Below, in pieces: positions 43,342 through 52,345 of a stretch of 64,000 bases of DNA; positions within the stretch are counted from its first letter, which is position 1; each line of letters begins with the position of its first letter. The position numbers and the translations under genes were made by a program. The DNA comes from Pseudomonas sp. MAG733B (GTDB lineage Bacteria; Pseudomonadota; Gammaproteobacteria; Pseudomonadales; Pseudomonadaceae): positions 434,001 to 498,000 of the forward strand of contig NZ_CP145732.1 of the NCBI RefSeq assembly GCF_036884845.1, given 5' to 3'. The notes beneath the pieces were generated by a model that saw only the letters and a program-made list of their open reading frames with translations, did no database searches and was not told the DNA's origin.

Positions 43342-45459
43342 TCACTCAACCTTGCGGCGGCGACGAACGATCAGCAACAACGCCGCCGCCATAACGGCCA
43401 GCACACTGCCCACCTGCAGCGCTGTTTTATACGGGCGCAGCGCCGAACGAGCTGAGTCGGTCACTTGGGTGACATAGCGCTTGTCGGCGTTCTCGAAGTC
43501 GGGATACGGGCACTGATGACCGAAATCTGCCGCCCACTCCACAAACGGGCCTTCCTTGACGTAACGCTGATACAGCGCACTTTGATCTTCAAGGCTGCTG
43601 TTCCACCCGGCCGCTTCACACAACACTGCGGCAAACGCTTGGCTGGTATGCGGCAAATTGTCGGCCGCGCGACTGGCCAATGTCGTGGCGACAAATCGGT
43701 AGTGGTAACGCTGATCGGGTTGGGCGGCGCTGGCCTGCTGACGCCTCACTTCGTCCTCGGCCACCAGCGGACCGACTTTCAACTCGGTGTTTTCAAGGCT
43801 GTAGTTACCGCCGAACGTGGCGTAGTCCGGGGCCATTTCATAGCCAAGGATATCCATGCCCCATTCGCGGGCCGTCCACGCGGCATTAAACAAGGCGGCA
43901 GCGCGACGGGTCGGCCACCACGCTGCATCGGCGGCCAGACGTTGCTCGCCATACAGCCTGGCCTTGTGGCGCAAACCGTCGTTATCGAAATAGGCTGGCG
44001 CCTCTTGATAGTGCCCTTCGCGCAACAAACGCCGCCCGAGCAAATTGCGCAGGCTGGCCGCCACTGGCAACGGCACGTAGTTATCGCGTTCCTGCTGGGT
44101 AAGTGGTGGCGGTGCCGGGACTTGGGTGTCGACGTAGTGCTTGAGTTCTTCGAGGGTCAGTACACGCTCGGCAACCGTCGCCGCGTCGAACCAATAGATA
44201 CTTTGGCGGCGATAGAGCTGATCGAACGCTTGCAGGTAATCCCCGCGTTGCAGGGCCAGAATCGCACTTTCGCCCTCGACCCGGCATTTGGGTTGAAGGG
44301 TTTCGTAATCGAAGTCCGGCGTTCGCCGATCGCCCCAGGATTCATTCTGCGGGAAGGCCTGAGCTGCTTTTGCATAAGCCGCCGCTGCGGCGATTTTGTC
44401 ACCCTCACGCACCGCCAATTTGGCCCGCAACCACCAGGCCAGCCCACCATCGCCGGCGTGTTCAAGGAGCCCCTTGGCGCTGGCGTAATCGCCCTGTTGA
44501 TAATTTACCGCTGCCAGGCGATCGGCGTTATCGAGGCTGCCGCGGGTGCTGCTTTGCAGCAGTTTGATCAATTTCAGTTCGTTCGGCGGTTGCTCGCCGA
44601 ATGACCAACCCACTCGACTGATCAGCGACGCGGTCACCAATTGCTGCACCGGTTTGTTCTTGAGCAACTCAGCCAGCTCTGTATCGGGCATCGCCGCCAG
44701 ATCGGCCATCAGCACTTTCAACGAGGTGTAGCCCACCGCCGAACCGTGAAGGTTTTGCGTGGCGTAGAGTTCGATGGCGCTGTTCCAGTCGCCCGCAGTC
44801 CGAGCCACGCGCGCCTCTTCACCGAGGCTGGCGACGCCCAATTCCAGCGGGTCACTGAAGCCGTCGATACTCAGTTGCCGGGTTTGCTCGAACGCCTTTC
44901 GTGACTGCGCCAGCAGGTCCGGCCCCGCGCCCGCTTCCGAGCTCATGGCGAACAATGCACGGCCCAAGGAATAGGCCGCCCAGGTGCTGCGCAACGCCCG
45001 TTGATCCGCCGGCAGCGCGAGCACCTCCTGAAAATACTCCGCCGCCAATCCCTGATCATCGGCTGCAAACGCCACGGCACCCGCCAGATACAGTCTGATC
45101 TCGGCCGGCAGGCTCGCGCCTTGCGCTTCGACCTGACGGGCATCGGTCAGGCCACGCAGCTGTTTCACCAACGCTTGCTGCTCCGCGCTCAAACCGTTTT
45201 GCTCGACCTCGCTGCGCTGTTCGGCATAGTCGGGCTCTTCCATGCTGTAGGCCGTTACGCTGACATTTTTTAGCCCGGAGATGGCATGACCCAATCGACT
45301 GACTTCGAAATTGAAGTTGCCTTTCGGCAGCTCCGCCAGTGACTGGCCACGGTTGTCCAGCAGGCGCATGGGAAAGTCCGGCCCGCACGCCAGCGCCGAC
45401 CCCAGCGGCAGGCTGAGACTGAGGCAGAGCAGATGGCGTGGCCAGTTACGGGTGAACAT
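43342..45459 (-). CDS. Large envelope protein with C-terminal membrane anchor, unknown function
   Basis: ATG 45459 follows AAGGAG six bases upstream (705 residues); an earlier in-frame start at 45477 is unsupported. A signal peptide (FTRNWPRHLLCLSLSLPLGSALA) precedes CGPDFPMRLLDNRGQSLAELP. The body is helical and rich in repeated Ala/Leu segments resembling TPR or Sel1-like helical repeats (FAADDQGLAAEYFQEVLALPADQRALRS, spaced like a tetratricopeptide unit). The C-terminus has a membrane helix (VGSVLAVMAAALLLIV) and RRRRKVE, so most of the chain is periplasmic. It overlaps the upstream DUF3142 gene by 14 bases, so the two are translationally coupled. No catalytic motif is recognised. Confidence 0.82.
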   Translation of the reverse strand: MFTRNWPRHLLCLSLSLPLGSALACGPDFPMRLLDNRGQSLAELPKGNFNFEVSRLGHAISGLKNVSVTAYSMEEPDYAEQRSEVEQNGLSAEQQALVKQLRGLTDARQVEAQGASLPAEIRLYLAGAVAFAADDQGLAAEYFQEVLALPADQRALRSTWAAYSLGRALFAMSSEAGAGPDLLAQSRKAFEQTRQLSIDGFSDPLELGVASLGEEARVARTAGDWNSAIELYATQNLHGSAVGYTSLKVLMADLAAMPDTELAELLKNKPVQQLVTASLISRVGWSFGEQPPNELKLIKLLQSSTRGSLDNADRLAAVNYQQGDYASAKGLLEHAGDGGLAWWLRAKLAVREGDKIAAAAAYAKAAQAFPQNESWGDRRTPDFDYETLQPKCRVEGESAILALQRGDYLQAFDQLYRRQSIYWFDAATVAERVLTLEELKHYVDTQVPAPPPLTQQERDNYVPLPVAASLRNLLGRRLLREGHYQEAPAYFDNDGLRHKARLYGEQRLAADAAWWPTRRAAALFNAAWTAREWGMDILGYEMAPDYATFGGNYSLENTELKVGPLVAEDEVRRQQASAAQPDQRYHYRFVATTLASRAADNLPHTSQAFAAVLCEAAGWNSSLEDQSALYQRYVKEGPFVEWAADFGHQCPYPDFENADKRYVTQVTDSARSALRPYKTALQVGSVLAVMAAALLLIVRRRRKVE

Positions 45460-46642
45460 TCGAAGCTCCTTGATCAATTTTTGCGCAGCGCGCCCAACCG
45501 ATGGCGCGCTGACCGCCGGCCGCTATCCGACCTTCACGCAGGCGGGTGAAGGTAAGCAGATCCGGGCTTTGTTGCAACGCATAACCGGCCAGCGCATCAG
45601 CCCCCTCGCAGTCCTGCACCGCCAGCGTCAGTCGCTCAGGCCAGGCACTGTCGAGGTTGCCCTCATTCGTGATCGCGATGTCATAGAGGCCTTCGTCAGC
45701 CGAGAGTTTCAATGCCAATCGACTATCGAGGGCATCACCACGCGACACGGCGCGAAGAGTTGTCAGACTCCAGGCCCGACGGTCATTGGCCAATGGCAGG
45801 CGAAACCAGATCAGGCCGACCAGATGCGCCGGTGGATCATCGCGTAATTGGGTCGCGAGCTTACTTAGCTGCTGCGGATCGGCCAGTAACTCCCGACGCT
45901 CGCCATCACGTTCGATGCGTATTTCGCTCTCAACGACGGGTGCACCGCTGGCGCCGGGCAACAGCGCCACACCATAGGCCGGTAACGCCAGATAGAAGGA
46001 TTTGTCGGTGATGCGGCTCCAGGCCTTTGCCCATTGCCGGGCCTGATCGGGATCAAACAGGCCACGACGCGGATCACTCACCGCATGCACCTGCAATACG
46101 CTGCTGTCGACTGTGGATAACAGCGCCGGCAACTCCGGGCTATCGAGCCAGGCCGGCAATGCGGTAATGCTCAACGGCAAAGACGCCGGCAGCACCGCGC
46201 GCAAGTGCGTCAGAAATTCACGGTAGGCCGGTAGCCGGGCGTTGCCCGCGTCGTGGTCGATTTCCACGCCGGTAAGGTTCAGGCCTCGTGCCTGCCAATC
46301 AATGACCAGCTGTTGAATCTGCAGCGTGACTTCATCCTGATTCAACGACTTGAGCTGGCCATCAAGACGTATCACCGCGATCAGCGGTCGGCCATCGCGC
46401 TTGAGCAGCAGCGGATCGATGTGTGCCCGAGTCCAACCCGCCCGAGGAAAAGCCTGCAACGCCAGCACGCGCAAGGTTGAGAAATCTGCGCGACTGTCTC
46501 GCAGGGCCGAGTCGTGGGCCGGGGTCCATTGCCGCTGCCAGATGTAGAGCTGTTGGTCGAGTGGTGCTGAGTCTTGGCGTTCGCAACCCGTAAGAAGCGT
46601 CCACGCAGTAAGAAAAACCGCCAGACGAACGAAAAAACACAT
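45446..46642 (-). CDS. DUF3142 lipoprotein
   Basis: A 398-residue protein starting at ATG 46642 with GGGAG upstream. A lipoprotein signal ends in LLTGC. DUF3142 is recognised from LYIWQRQWTPAHDSAL, VIRLDGQL, GVEIDHDAGNARLPAYREFL and ITALPAWLDSPEL; the pattern resembles a TIM-barrel glycoside-hydrolase-like fold, with the Asp/Glu of GVEIDHD as the kind of acid that would be catalytic. The following gene starts inside its 3' end, so both proteins probably work together in the envelope. The substrate is unknown. Confidence 0.86.
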   Translation of the reverse strand: MCFFVRLAVFLTAWTLLTGCERQDSAPLDQQLYIWQRQWTPAHDSALRDSRADFSTLRVLALQAFPRAGWTRAHIDPLLLKRDGRPLIAVIRLDGQLKSLNQDEVTLQIQQLVIDWQARGLNLTGVEIDHDAGNARLPAYREFLTHLRAVLPASLPLSITALPAWLDSPELPALLSTVDSSVLQVHAVSDPRRGLFDPDQARQWAKAWSRITDKSFYLALPAYGVALLPGASGAPVVESEIRIERDGERRELLADPQQLSKLATQLRDDPPAHLVGLIWFRLPLANDRRAWSLTTLRAVSRGDALDSRLALKLSADEGLYDIAITNEGNLDSAWPERLTLAVQDCEGADALAGYALQQSPDLLTFTRLREGRIAAGGQRAIGWARCAKIDQGASNVHP

Positions 46643-46668
46643 AAAGCTCCCAGAGTTGAATCAGACCC

Positions 46669-46788
46669 TTTGTAGCAGCCGCCGAAGGCTGTGTTCGGCT
46701 GCGAAGCAGTCGTCAATGCTGACGGATCGCGGTGTCTGATTCTACGTCTGCTTCGCAGCCGAACACAGCCTTCGGCGGCTGCTACAAA
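46669..46788. repeat. Long perfect inverted repeat (41-base arms)
   Basis: Arms at 46669-46709 and 46748-46788 are exact reverse complements (beginning TTTGTAGCAGCCGCCGAAGG) around a 38-base centre. The right arm covers the stop codon of the reductase fusion gene, and the left arm ends 27 bases upstream of the DUF3142 start on the same strand. It is a REP-like element distinct from the two other families in the window. Confidence 0.92.
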
Positions 46789-48812
46789 TCCAGGACCAAA
46801 GGCTGCGAGCCCTGAGCCGGAATAGCGCAACAAATCAGCACATGACCTTCATCCGGTACTTCTGCCGGTGGTTGTGGATAATTCACCTGACCGCTGATCA
46901 AGCGTGTTTTGCAGGTGCCGCACGAGCCGCCACGGCAACTGAACTCCGGATGCAAGCCACGGCTTTCCGCCAGCTCCAGCAGACTGCCGCCATCGGGTTG
47001 CCAGCGCGCTTCCTTGGCCGAGCGCTCGAACACCACCGGCACTGAAGTGGTCGCGGCGGGCGGTTGCTCAATCACTACCGCATCAGGGTCAGGCAGTCGG
47101 CGCAGCGTTGAAGGGCCAAAGGTTTCGGCATGAATTCGAGCGTCGCGAATATCCAGTTCCCGCAAGCCGTCGTACAGCGCCTGGGTAAAACTGCCGGGGC
47201 CGCAGAGGACAAAATCCAGTTGATCGTAGTCCTCGACTTCAAGCATTTCCGAGAGTCGTGCGACATCGATCCGCCCGGTCAAATCGAAATCTTCACCTTC
47301 CCGAGCGTCAGGCTCCGGTTGACTGAGCAGGCGAACCACCTTAACCGCATCACCGGCGTCCTCAAGCAAGCGATCAACCTCAGAACGAAACGGCTGGTCC
47401 GCCAGGGTGCGCGAACTCTGCAAAAACAATGTCGGGCGAATTCGACGGGTGCGCAAACCTTGATAGACCACCTCACGCAGCATCGACAGCAACGGCGTGA
47501 TACCCACACCGGCAGCGAGCAACACCAGTGGCCGACGTTCATGGGGCGCGACCGTGAAATGCCCTTGGGGTGCGCGCGCCTCCAGCAAATCACCAACGCT
47601 AATGTGATCATGCAGGTGCGAAGACACTCGGCCGTCACGCTTCACACTGATACGGAAAAAGTCATCGGACGGCGCACTCGACAGGCTGTAGGTACGGATA
47701 TGCACCTCACCGTCAATGTTGAAGCGCAGTGGTAAATGCTGCCCAGCCTGGAACAATGGCAACCCGGCTCCATCAGCGGGCTCCATATAGATCGAGCGGA
47801 TGTGGTGGCTCTCCGCTTCGATCCGCACAACCCTCAGTGGCCGCCATTGATCACCCAGCGCCTTGGCTTGCAGACGGGCGGCGGCTTGCTCCCAAGTGCC
47901 GGTTAGCAAACTGGTGGGCGAGACACCGTCGAAACGCCAGCGCAAGGCTAGCGCGGCAGGACGACGCACAACATGTTCCACGTGGAACGTCCACAAACGT
48001 TCGGCACCTTGAAAGGCCTCGACCTGCGGACCTTCAAGGATGATTTCGGTGCGCCCACTGAGGTGCAGCAGATCGCCAGTGTTGAAATCGATAAACAGCA
48101 ATCCGGCCCGGGGATTGACCAGCAGATTGCCCAAGGTGTTGAAAAACAGGTTGCCGGCAAAGTCCGGGATGGTCAGGCGATTGCCTTCCACTTGTACGAA
48201 ACCCGACTGGCCACCACGGTGTGAAACATCCACCGAACGTACGCCATCGACATCCACATAGCTGGCGACGAAGAAGGTGTCTGCCTCAGCGATCGTTGCC
48301 TTGGCCGCATCATCCAGTTCGTTGAAGTGCTGCGCGGGACGTGTTTCCGGATCCGCCAACGGCACCGAACGAAATTGCCTCAACTGGATGTACTGCGGGC
48401 AATTGCCGTAGGACTGATCCACCGTCACGGCAAAACCGTTCTCCGTCATTGCACCAACATGGCCATTGATGCGGTTGCGACGGCGTGTATGCAGTTCGAT
48501 ACCCAAAAGGCCAATGGCCGCGCCATCGCCCAATTGCGCAGGATCGTCTGCCACAGGCTTGCTGCTGAACTGCAGCAGCCGAGGCTCAGATGATTGAACA
48601 AAACCCGCGTTCCCTTCAAGCACGCTGGCCCACGGGTTTCCGTCCGCATCCACGGCGCCGTACAACATGAACGGCAGTTGCGCATAGAACGTGCGGTGCT
48701 GGTCCGGCATGTGATCGCGAATCACCCTGCGACCGAGCACCTCCATTCGCTCGCTGACTCCGACATGAGCCTGCAATTGGATCTCGCCTGCATGCCACGG
48801 TGAACGTTCCAT
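46782..48812 (-). CDS. PNPOx-fold / ferredoxin reductase / 2Fe-2S ferredoxin fusion
   Basis: ATG 48812, with GGGGAGAA six bases upstream, gives 676 residues; the frame upstream to 48872 is not supported. Residues 1 to about 320 are a pyridoxamine-5'-phosphate-oxidase-like flavin fold (FYAQLPFMLYGAVDADGNPWAS, GNLLVNPRAGLLFIDF). The middle is a ferredoxin-NADP reductase module (HIRTYSLSSAP with the RxYS flavin motif, AAGVGITPLLSML, LCGPGSF). The end is a plant-type 2Fe-2S domain (EFSCRGGSCGTCKTRL ... CCAIP). The fusion could oxidise or reduce a small molecule through a full electron chain; its substrate is unknown. The GST gene lies 63 bases upstream on the same strand. Confidence 0.88.
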   Translation of the reverse strand: MERSPWHAGEIQLQAHVGVSERMEVLGRRVIRDHMPDQHRTFYAQLPFMLYGAVDADGNPWASVLEGNAGFVQSSEPRLLQFSSKPVADDPAQLGDGAAIGLLGIELHTRRRNRINGHVGAMTENGFAVTVDQSYGNCPQYIQLRQFRSVPLADPETRPAQHFNELDDAAKATIAEADTFFVASYVDVDGVRSVDVSHRGGQSGFVQVEGNRLTIPDFAGNLFFNTLGNLLVNPRAGLLFIDFNTGDLLHLSGRTEIILEGPQVEAFQGAERLWTFHVEHVVRRPAALALRWRFDGVSPTSLLTGTWEQAAARLQAKALGDQWRPLRVVRIEAESHHIRSIYMEPADGAGLPLFQAGQHLPLRFNIDGEVHIRTYSLSSAPSDDFFRISVKRDGRVSSHLHDHISVGDLLEARAPQGHFTVAPHERRPLVLLAAGVGITPLLSMLREVVYQGLRTRRIRPTLFLQSSRTLADQPFRSEVDRLLEDAGDAVKVVRLLSQPEPDAREGEDFDLTGRIDVARLSEMLEVEDYDQLDFVLCGPGSFTQALYDGLRELDIRDARIHAETFGPSTLRRLPDPDAVVIEQPPAATTSVPVVFERSAKEARWQPDGGSLLELAESRGLHPEFSCRGGSCGTCKTRLISGQVNYPQPPAEVPDEGHVLICCAIPAQGSQPLVLDL

Positions 48813-48875
48813 TACCGCTTCTCCCCTGCGCCAACGGCACAGCGTGAAGGGCCCGACAAAGTCGGGCCACAAACG

Positions 48876-49502
48876 TCAGGCAGTTTTTTGCAAGCCGGCG
48901 ACAGTGCGCGGCATGCCGACAAAACCGGGCAAGGCTTCGACGCGTGCCAACCAGGCGCGGATGTTGGCGTAGTCGTCGAGCGACACGTTGCCTTCCGGTG
49001 CATGGGCGATATAGCTGTAGGCAGCCACGTCGGCAATGGTCGGCTCGCTGCCGGCCAAGAACAGCGTGCTGGCCAATTTCTTATCGATCACTTTGAGCAC
49101 GGTGTGGGCGTAAGGGATCACTTCGTCAGCGTTGTAAGGCGCACCGAACACCGTGATCAACCTTGCCCGGGCAGGGCCAAAAGCGATGGGCCCCGCGGCG
49201 GCGGACAACCAGCGTTGCACCTTTGCAGCGCCAACCGGATCGGCAGGCAACCAGCGCCCGTTGCCATATTTTTGTGCCAGATAAACCAGGATCGCATTGG
49301 AATCAGCCAACACTACACCCTGATCGTCCAGCACCGGCACTTGACCAAACGCATTGAGCGCCAGGAATTCAGGCTGCTTGTGTTCGCCCTTGGCGAGGTC
49401 AACGAAGATCAACTGGGTCGGCAGTTGCAGCAGCGACAGCATCAGTTCCACACGGTGAGCGTGGCCGGATTTTGGGAAGTTGTAGAGCTTGATGGCTTGC
49501 AT
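48876..49502 (-). CDS. Glutathione S-transferase
   Basis: ATG 49502 ([20 protein letters not shown]) gives 208 residues; the frame is open to 49574 but lacks family similarity there. The thioredoxin-fold N-domain carries the glutathione site (PKSGHAHR with a serine in the active-site region, [24 protein letters not shown]) and an all-helical C-domain follows. It probably conjugates or reduces electrophiles. It is upstream of, and probably co-transcribed with, the oxidoreductase fusion; a LysR gene precedes both in the same direction. Confidence 0.9.
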   Translation of the reverse strand: MQAIKLYNFPKSGHAHRVELMLSLLQLPTQLIFVDLAKGEHKQPEFLALNAFGQVPVLDDQGVVLADSNAILVYLAQKYGNGRWLPADPVGAAKVQRWLSAAAGPIAFGPARARLITVFGAPYNADEVIPYAHTVLKVIDKKLASTLFLAGSEPTIADVAAYSYIAHAPEGNVSLDDYANIRAWLARVEALPGFVGMPRTVAGLQKTA

Positions 49503-49632
49503 GGACGACTCCGCGAGTGAGTGGCGCTGTTCAGGAGAGATCAGCACCGATGGCAGACATCTTCTACCAGTCACGGAAACAACAGAATAACCAGCAAACG
49601 CAATCCATTATTTCATCCAGTGAAACAGCCCA

Positions 49633-50535
49633 TCAGCCCTGCAAGGCCGGATGCTCCCGGAGCGCCTTCACCGTAAAGTCGACAAAACTGCGGACCCTCG
49701 CCGGTGCCTTGCGCCCGCCCTGGTAAACCACGTGGATTGGCAGGGGCGGAACTTCGAATTCAGCCAGAACGATTTCCAGCGCCCCGGTCGCAATCTTGCT
49801 CGCAACCTGATAGGACAAGACTCGGGTGTAACCCAGACCAAGCGCCGCTGCGGTAATCGCGGCTTGATTCGCCGTCACCACCAGACGCGGCTCAGTGCGC
49901 ACACTCAGTGGCTCGTCACCTTCGAGGAACAGCCAACTTCTTTGCTGACCGATCGACGACGTCGCAATGATCGGTGCCTGAGCCAGGTCTTGCGGATGTG
50001 TCGGTCGACCATTGGCAGCCAGAAACTGCGGTGACGCAACGATGACTCGCCGCACTTCACCCACACGGATCGCATGCTGGTTACTATCGGGCAGATCGCC
50101 AATGCGTACCGCCACATCAACGCCCTCCTCCACCACGCTCACCACCCGGTCAACCAGCAGCGCATTGATCATGACGTCCGGAAACTGAGTCAGAAAATCC
50201 ACCATCAGCGGTGTGACAAACAACTCACCGAACAAAACTGGCGCGGTGATCGTCAGTTGCCCACGAGGCTGCGCGTGACTACCCGCCGCCGAATCCTCGG
50301 CTTCCTGCACCTCGGCAAGAATCCTCCGACAATCTTCAAGATAACGCTGACCCGCCTCACTCAAATGCACACTGCGTGTCGTGCGGGTGAGCAATTGCGT
50401 GCCGATGCGCTTCTCCAACGCCGCCACCGCCCGTGTGACGCTGGCCGCCGACAAACCCAACCGCCGCGCCGCAGCAGAAAAACCCTGGTCTTGGGCGACG
50501 GCAGCGAAGACCTGCATTTCCTGGAAGCGGTCCAT
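49633..50535 (-). CDS. LysR-family transcriptional regulator
   Basis: A 300-residue protein with the N-terminal winged helix-turn-helix (FQEMQVFAAVAQDQGFSAAARRLGLSAASVTRAVAALEKRIG) and a substrate-binding domain of the CrgA/DmlR type (GQLTITAPVLFGELFVTPLMVDFL). Unlike most LysR genes it is not divergent from its presumed targets; the GST and oxidoreductase genes lie downstream on the same strand after a 130-base gap in which I see no repeat or gene. The effector is unknown. Confidence 0.92.
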   Translation of the reverse strand: MDRFQEMQVFAAVAQDQGFSAAARRLGLSAASVTRAVAALEKRIGTQLLTRTTRSVHLSEAGQRYLEDCRRILAEVQEAEDSAAGSHAQPRGQLTITAPVLFGELFVTPLMVDFLTQFPDVMINALLVDRVVSVVEEGVDVAVRIGDLPDSNQHAIRVGEVRRVIVASPQFLAANGRPTHPQDLAQAPIIATSSIGQQRSWLFLEGDEPLSVRTEPRLVVTANQAAITAAALGLGYTRVLSYQVASKIATGALEIVLAEFEVPPLPIHVVYQGGRKAPARVRSFVDFTVKALREHPALQG

Positions 50536-50786
50536 GGCTTTGTCCTCATTAAAATCTAAACATCGCAGCCTACGGCCGCGCCTTGTATGTTGGGTCCGGC
50601 GCTTGGTTGTCTACAGCACAAACGGCGTCAGTAGCTAACAATTCGAAGCGTCAGCCAAGAAGGGAACTCTATAGCCTTGAAGGTGGCATTGAGCGATATC
50701 TAGCGATCTAACTCGATCAAAGTCACCTGTGGTTTCTTGAATGTCCTTGCTTCCGCATTCGCCCTATCAGGATGAAAGGTACATCA

Positions 50787-52085
50787 ATGAGTGCAAACTC
50801 AGGTTACGCGTGGGGAGCCGGTTTCGACCGGCGTTTGCTGAAAGTACAATTCAGCTTTTTGCTGATGGTTCTGGGAGGACGGTGCAACCAATTGGCGGTG
50901 GCATGGTGGGCGTTGCAGGAAACAGGCTCTGCGCTCTATTTTGCCAACATGATTGCCTGTTCCATTGCGACGGAGGTGTTAGCCAAACCTCTGTTGGGAT
51001 GGCTGGGGGACAAATACAACAAAATACTGATCATTAAGCTGGCCTCAGGGATCAGTTTGCTGACAGCGCTGTTGATGGTGGGGCTGTCCGCTACAGGGTC
51101 GTTCAACCCTTGGGCGGTGGGCGCTCTAATGATGATCAGCAGTGCGATTGTCGGAGTGCGCGACCCTCTTCAAGCGTCGATCATTCCTTTATTTGCAGAT
51201 GACGAAAAAGTCTCCTTGGCCTTTCGGACCAAAAGCGTGATGTCATCCTTTTCCATTCTGCTTGGGCCCGCACTGGCCAGCGGCTTGATATACGGATTTG
51301 GTACCACGTTTGCCTTTGCCGCCGATTTCTTTGCGATTTTGATCGCCGGGGTGTTGATCGCGACAATTCCGAATCACATCGGTGCCACGGTGCAAGACGA
51401 AAAAGCCTCGGGGGCTAGCGGCTTCAGCATGATCTATTCCGGCTTCAAAGTAATTTACGGAGTGAAGGTCGAATTCTATCTGGCCATCATTGCAATGCTG
51501 ATCAACTTTGCCCTGTTTCCGTTCTTCACCATACTGATTCCACTGTACGTAAAGGATGTCATCGAGTACCCGGTCACTTACATCGGTCTTCTGGATTCTT
51601 GCTTCGGGCTGGGCATTTTGGCGGGCAGTTACAAAATCATCGGCTGGTTATCCGATCGGATTCCCCGTGACATGTGTGTTTCTGCGGGGTTTGCATTATT
51701 GGGATGCAATCTGGTGGTAGTTGGCACCGTTTCATCTTCAATCATCGTACCTGCTGCCTTTTTCTGCGGCGGTGTAGGCTTGATGTTGATCAACATTCCA
51801 ACCTCCGCCGTGAGATTACTGGCGACTCCAAAGCTCCATCGCAACCGGATTTTCGCCACGGTTTCATTTCTGTCTGCGGCGGCCAGCCCCTTGGGCAGCT
51901 TCACGATGAACACCCTGATCGCCAGTCTGGGAGTCGCAATGACAATCACGGTTTTGGGTTTGATGGTGCTGCTGCTGTCTCTGCTGGTTTTTCTGGTGCC
52001 TGATTTCAAAACTTTCATGCGTTCCCAAGATACGCATCTCAACGACGCCTACCTCGAAAGATACCCTGAAGCGTTTGCGCACTAA
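50787..52085 (+). CDS. MFS transporter, atypical and isolated
   Basis: I choose ATG 50787 (432 residues, MSANSGYAWGAGFDRRLLKV) because AAAGG lies seven bases upstream; ATG 50772 would add five residues. Twelve membrane helices are visible, with a GWLGDKYNKI loop between helices 2 and 3 in the MFS motif A position. It resembles the drug/macrolide or siderophore efflux branch (MefA/EntS-like). Codon use and AT content differ from the neighbours, and no functional partner is adjacent. It ends about 220 bases from the glmS stop, in the region where Tn7-like elements insert, so recent acquisition is plausible. Confidence 0.85.
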   Translation: MSANSGYAWGAGFDRRLLKVQFSFLLMVLGGRCNQLAVAWWALQETGSALYFANMIACSIATEVLAKPLLGWLGDKYNKILIIKLASGISLLTALLMVGLSATGSFNPWAVGALMMISSAIVGVRDPLQASIIPLFADDEKVSLAFRTKSVMSSFSILLGPALASGLIYGFGTTFAFAADFFAILIAGVLIATIPNHIGATVQDEKASGASGFSMIYSGFKVIYGVKVEFYLAIIAMLINFALFPFFTILIPLYVKDVIEYPVTYIGLLDSCFGLGILAGSYKIIGWLSDRIPRDMCVSAGFALLGCNLVVVGTVSSSIIVPAAFFCGGVGLMLINIPTSAVRLLATPKLHRNRIFATVSFLSAAASPLGSFTMNTLIASLGVAMTITVLGLMVLLLSLLVFLVPDFKTFMRSQDTHLNDAYLERYPEAFAH

Positions 52086-52275
52086 AGCGCCTCGCCACTC
52101 CGCCTCTTACAACGGAGTTGCATTTCACAATGCCCGACCTCAGCGCGATTATCACCTAATGCTTCATACACACTCACTGCAACAGGTAAGCCTACCTATC
52201 AGGTGTGAAAACATTAAGCTGTCGAGGTGACGCCAGCCGCCACGAGTCATTGAGCTGACGGTTTCGAAATACTTT

Positions 52276-52345
52276 CGAAGCATCAACTCAACGACCTGTG
52301 GATAACTTATTCCACAGTCACCGATTTCGCCAGGTTGCGCGGCTG
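52276..52345. other. attTn7 site at the 3' end of glmS
   Basis: The last codons of glmS (for [15 protein letters not shown]) are the conserved recognition region of the Tn7 target selector TnsD, and insertion normally occurs about 25 bases past the stop, here near 52280. I see no Tn7 end sequence or target duplication, so the site looks empty. The call rests on the known behaviour of Tn7 and this conserved gene end. Confidence 0.75.

Noticed and set aside
52086..52306. An inserted Tn7 or other transposon end beside glmS
   Set aside because: No TGTGGG-type terminal repeat or 5-base target duplication is visible; only an empty attTn7 position is supported.
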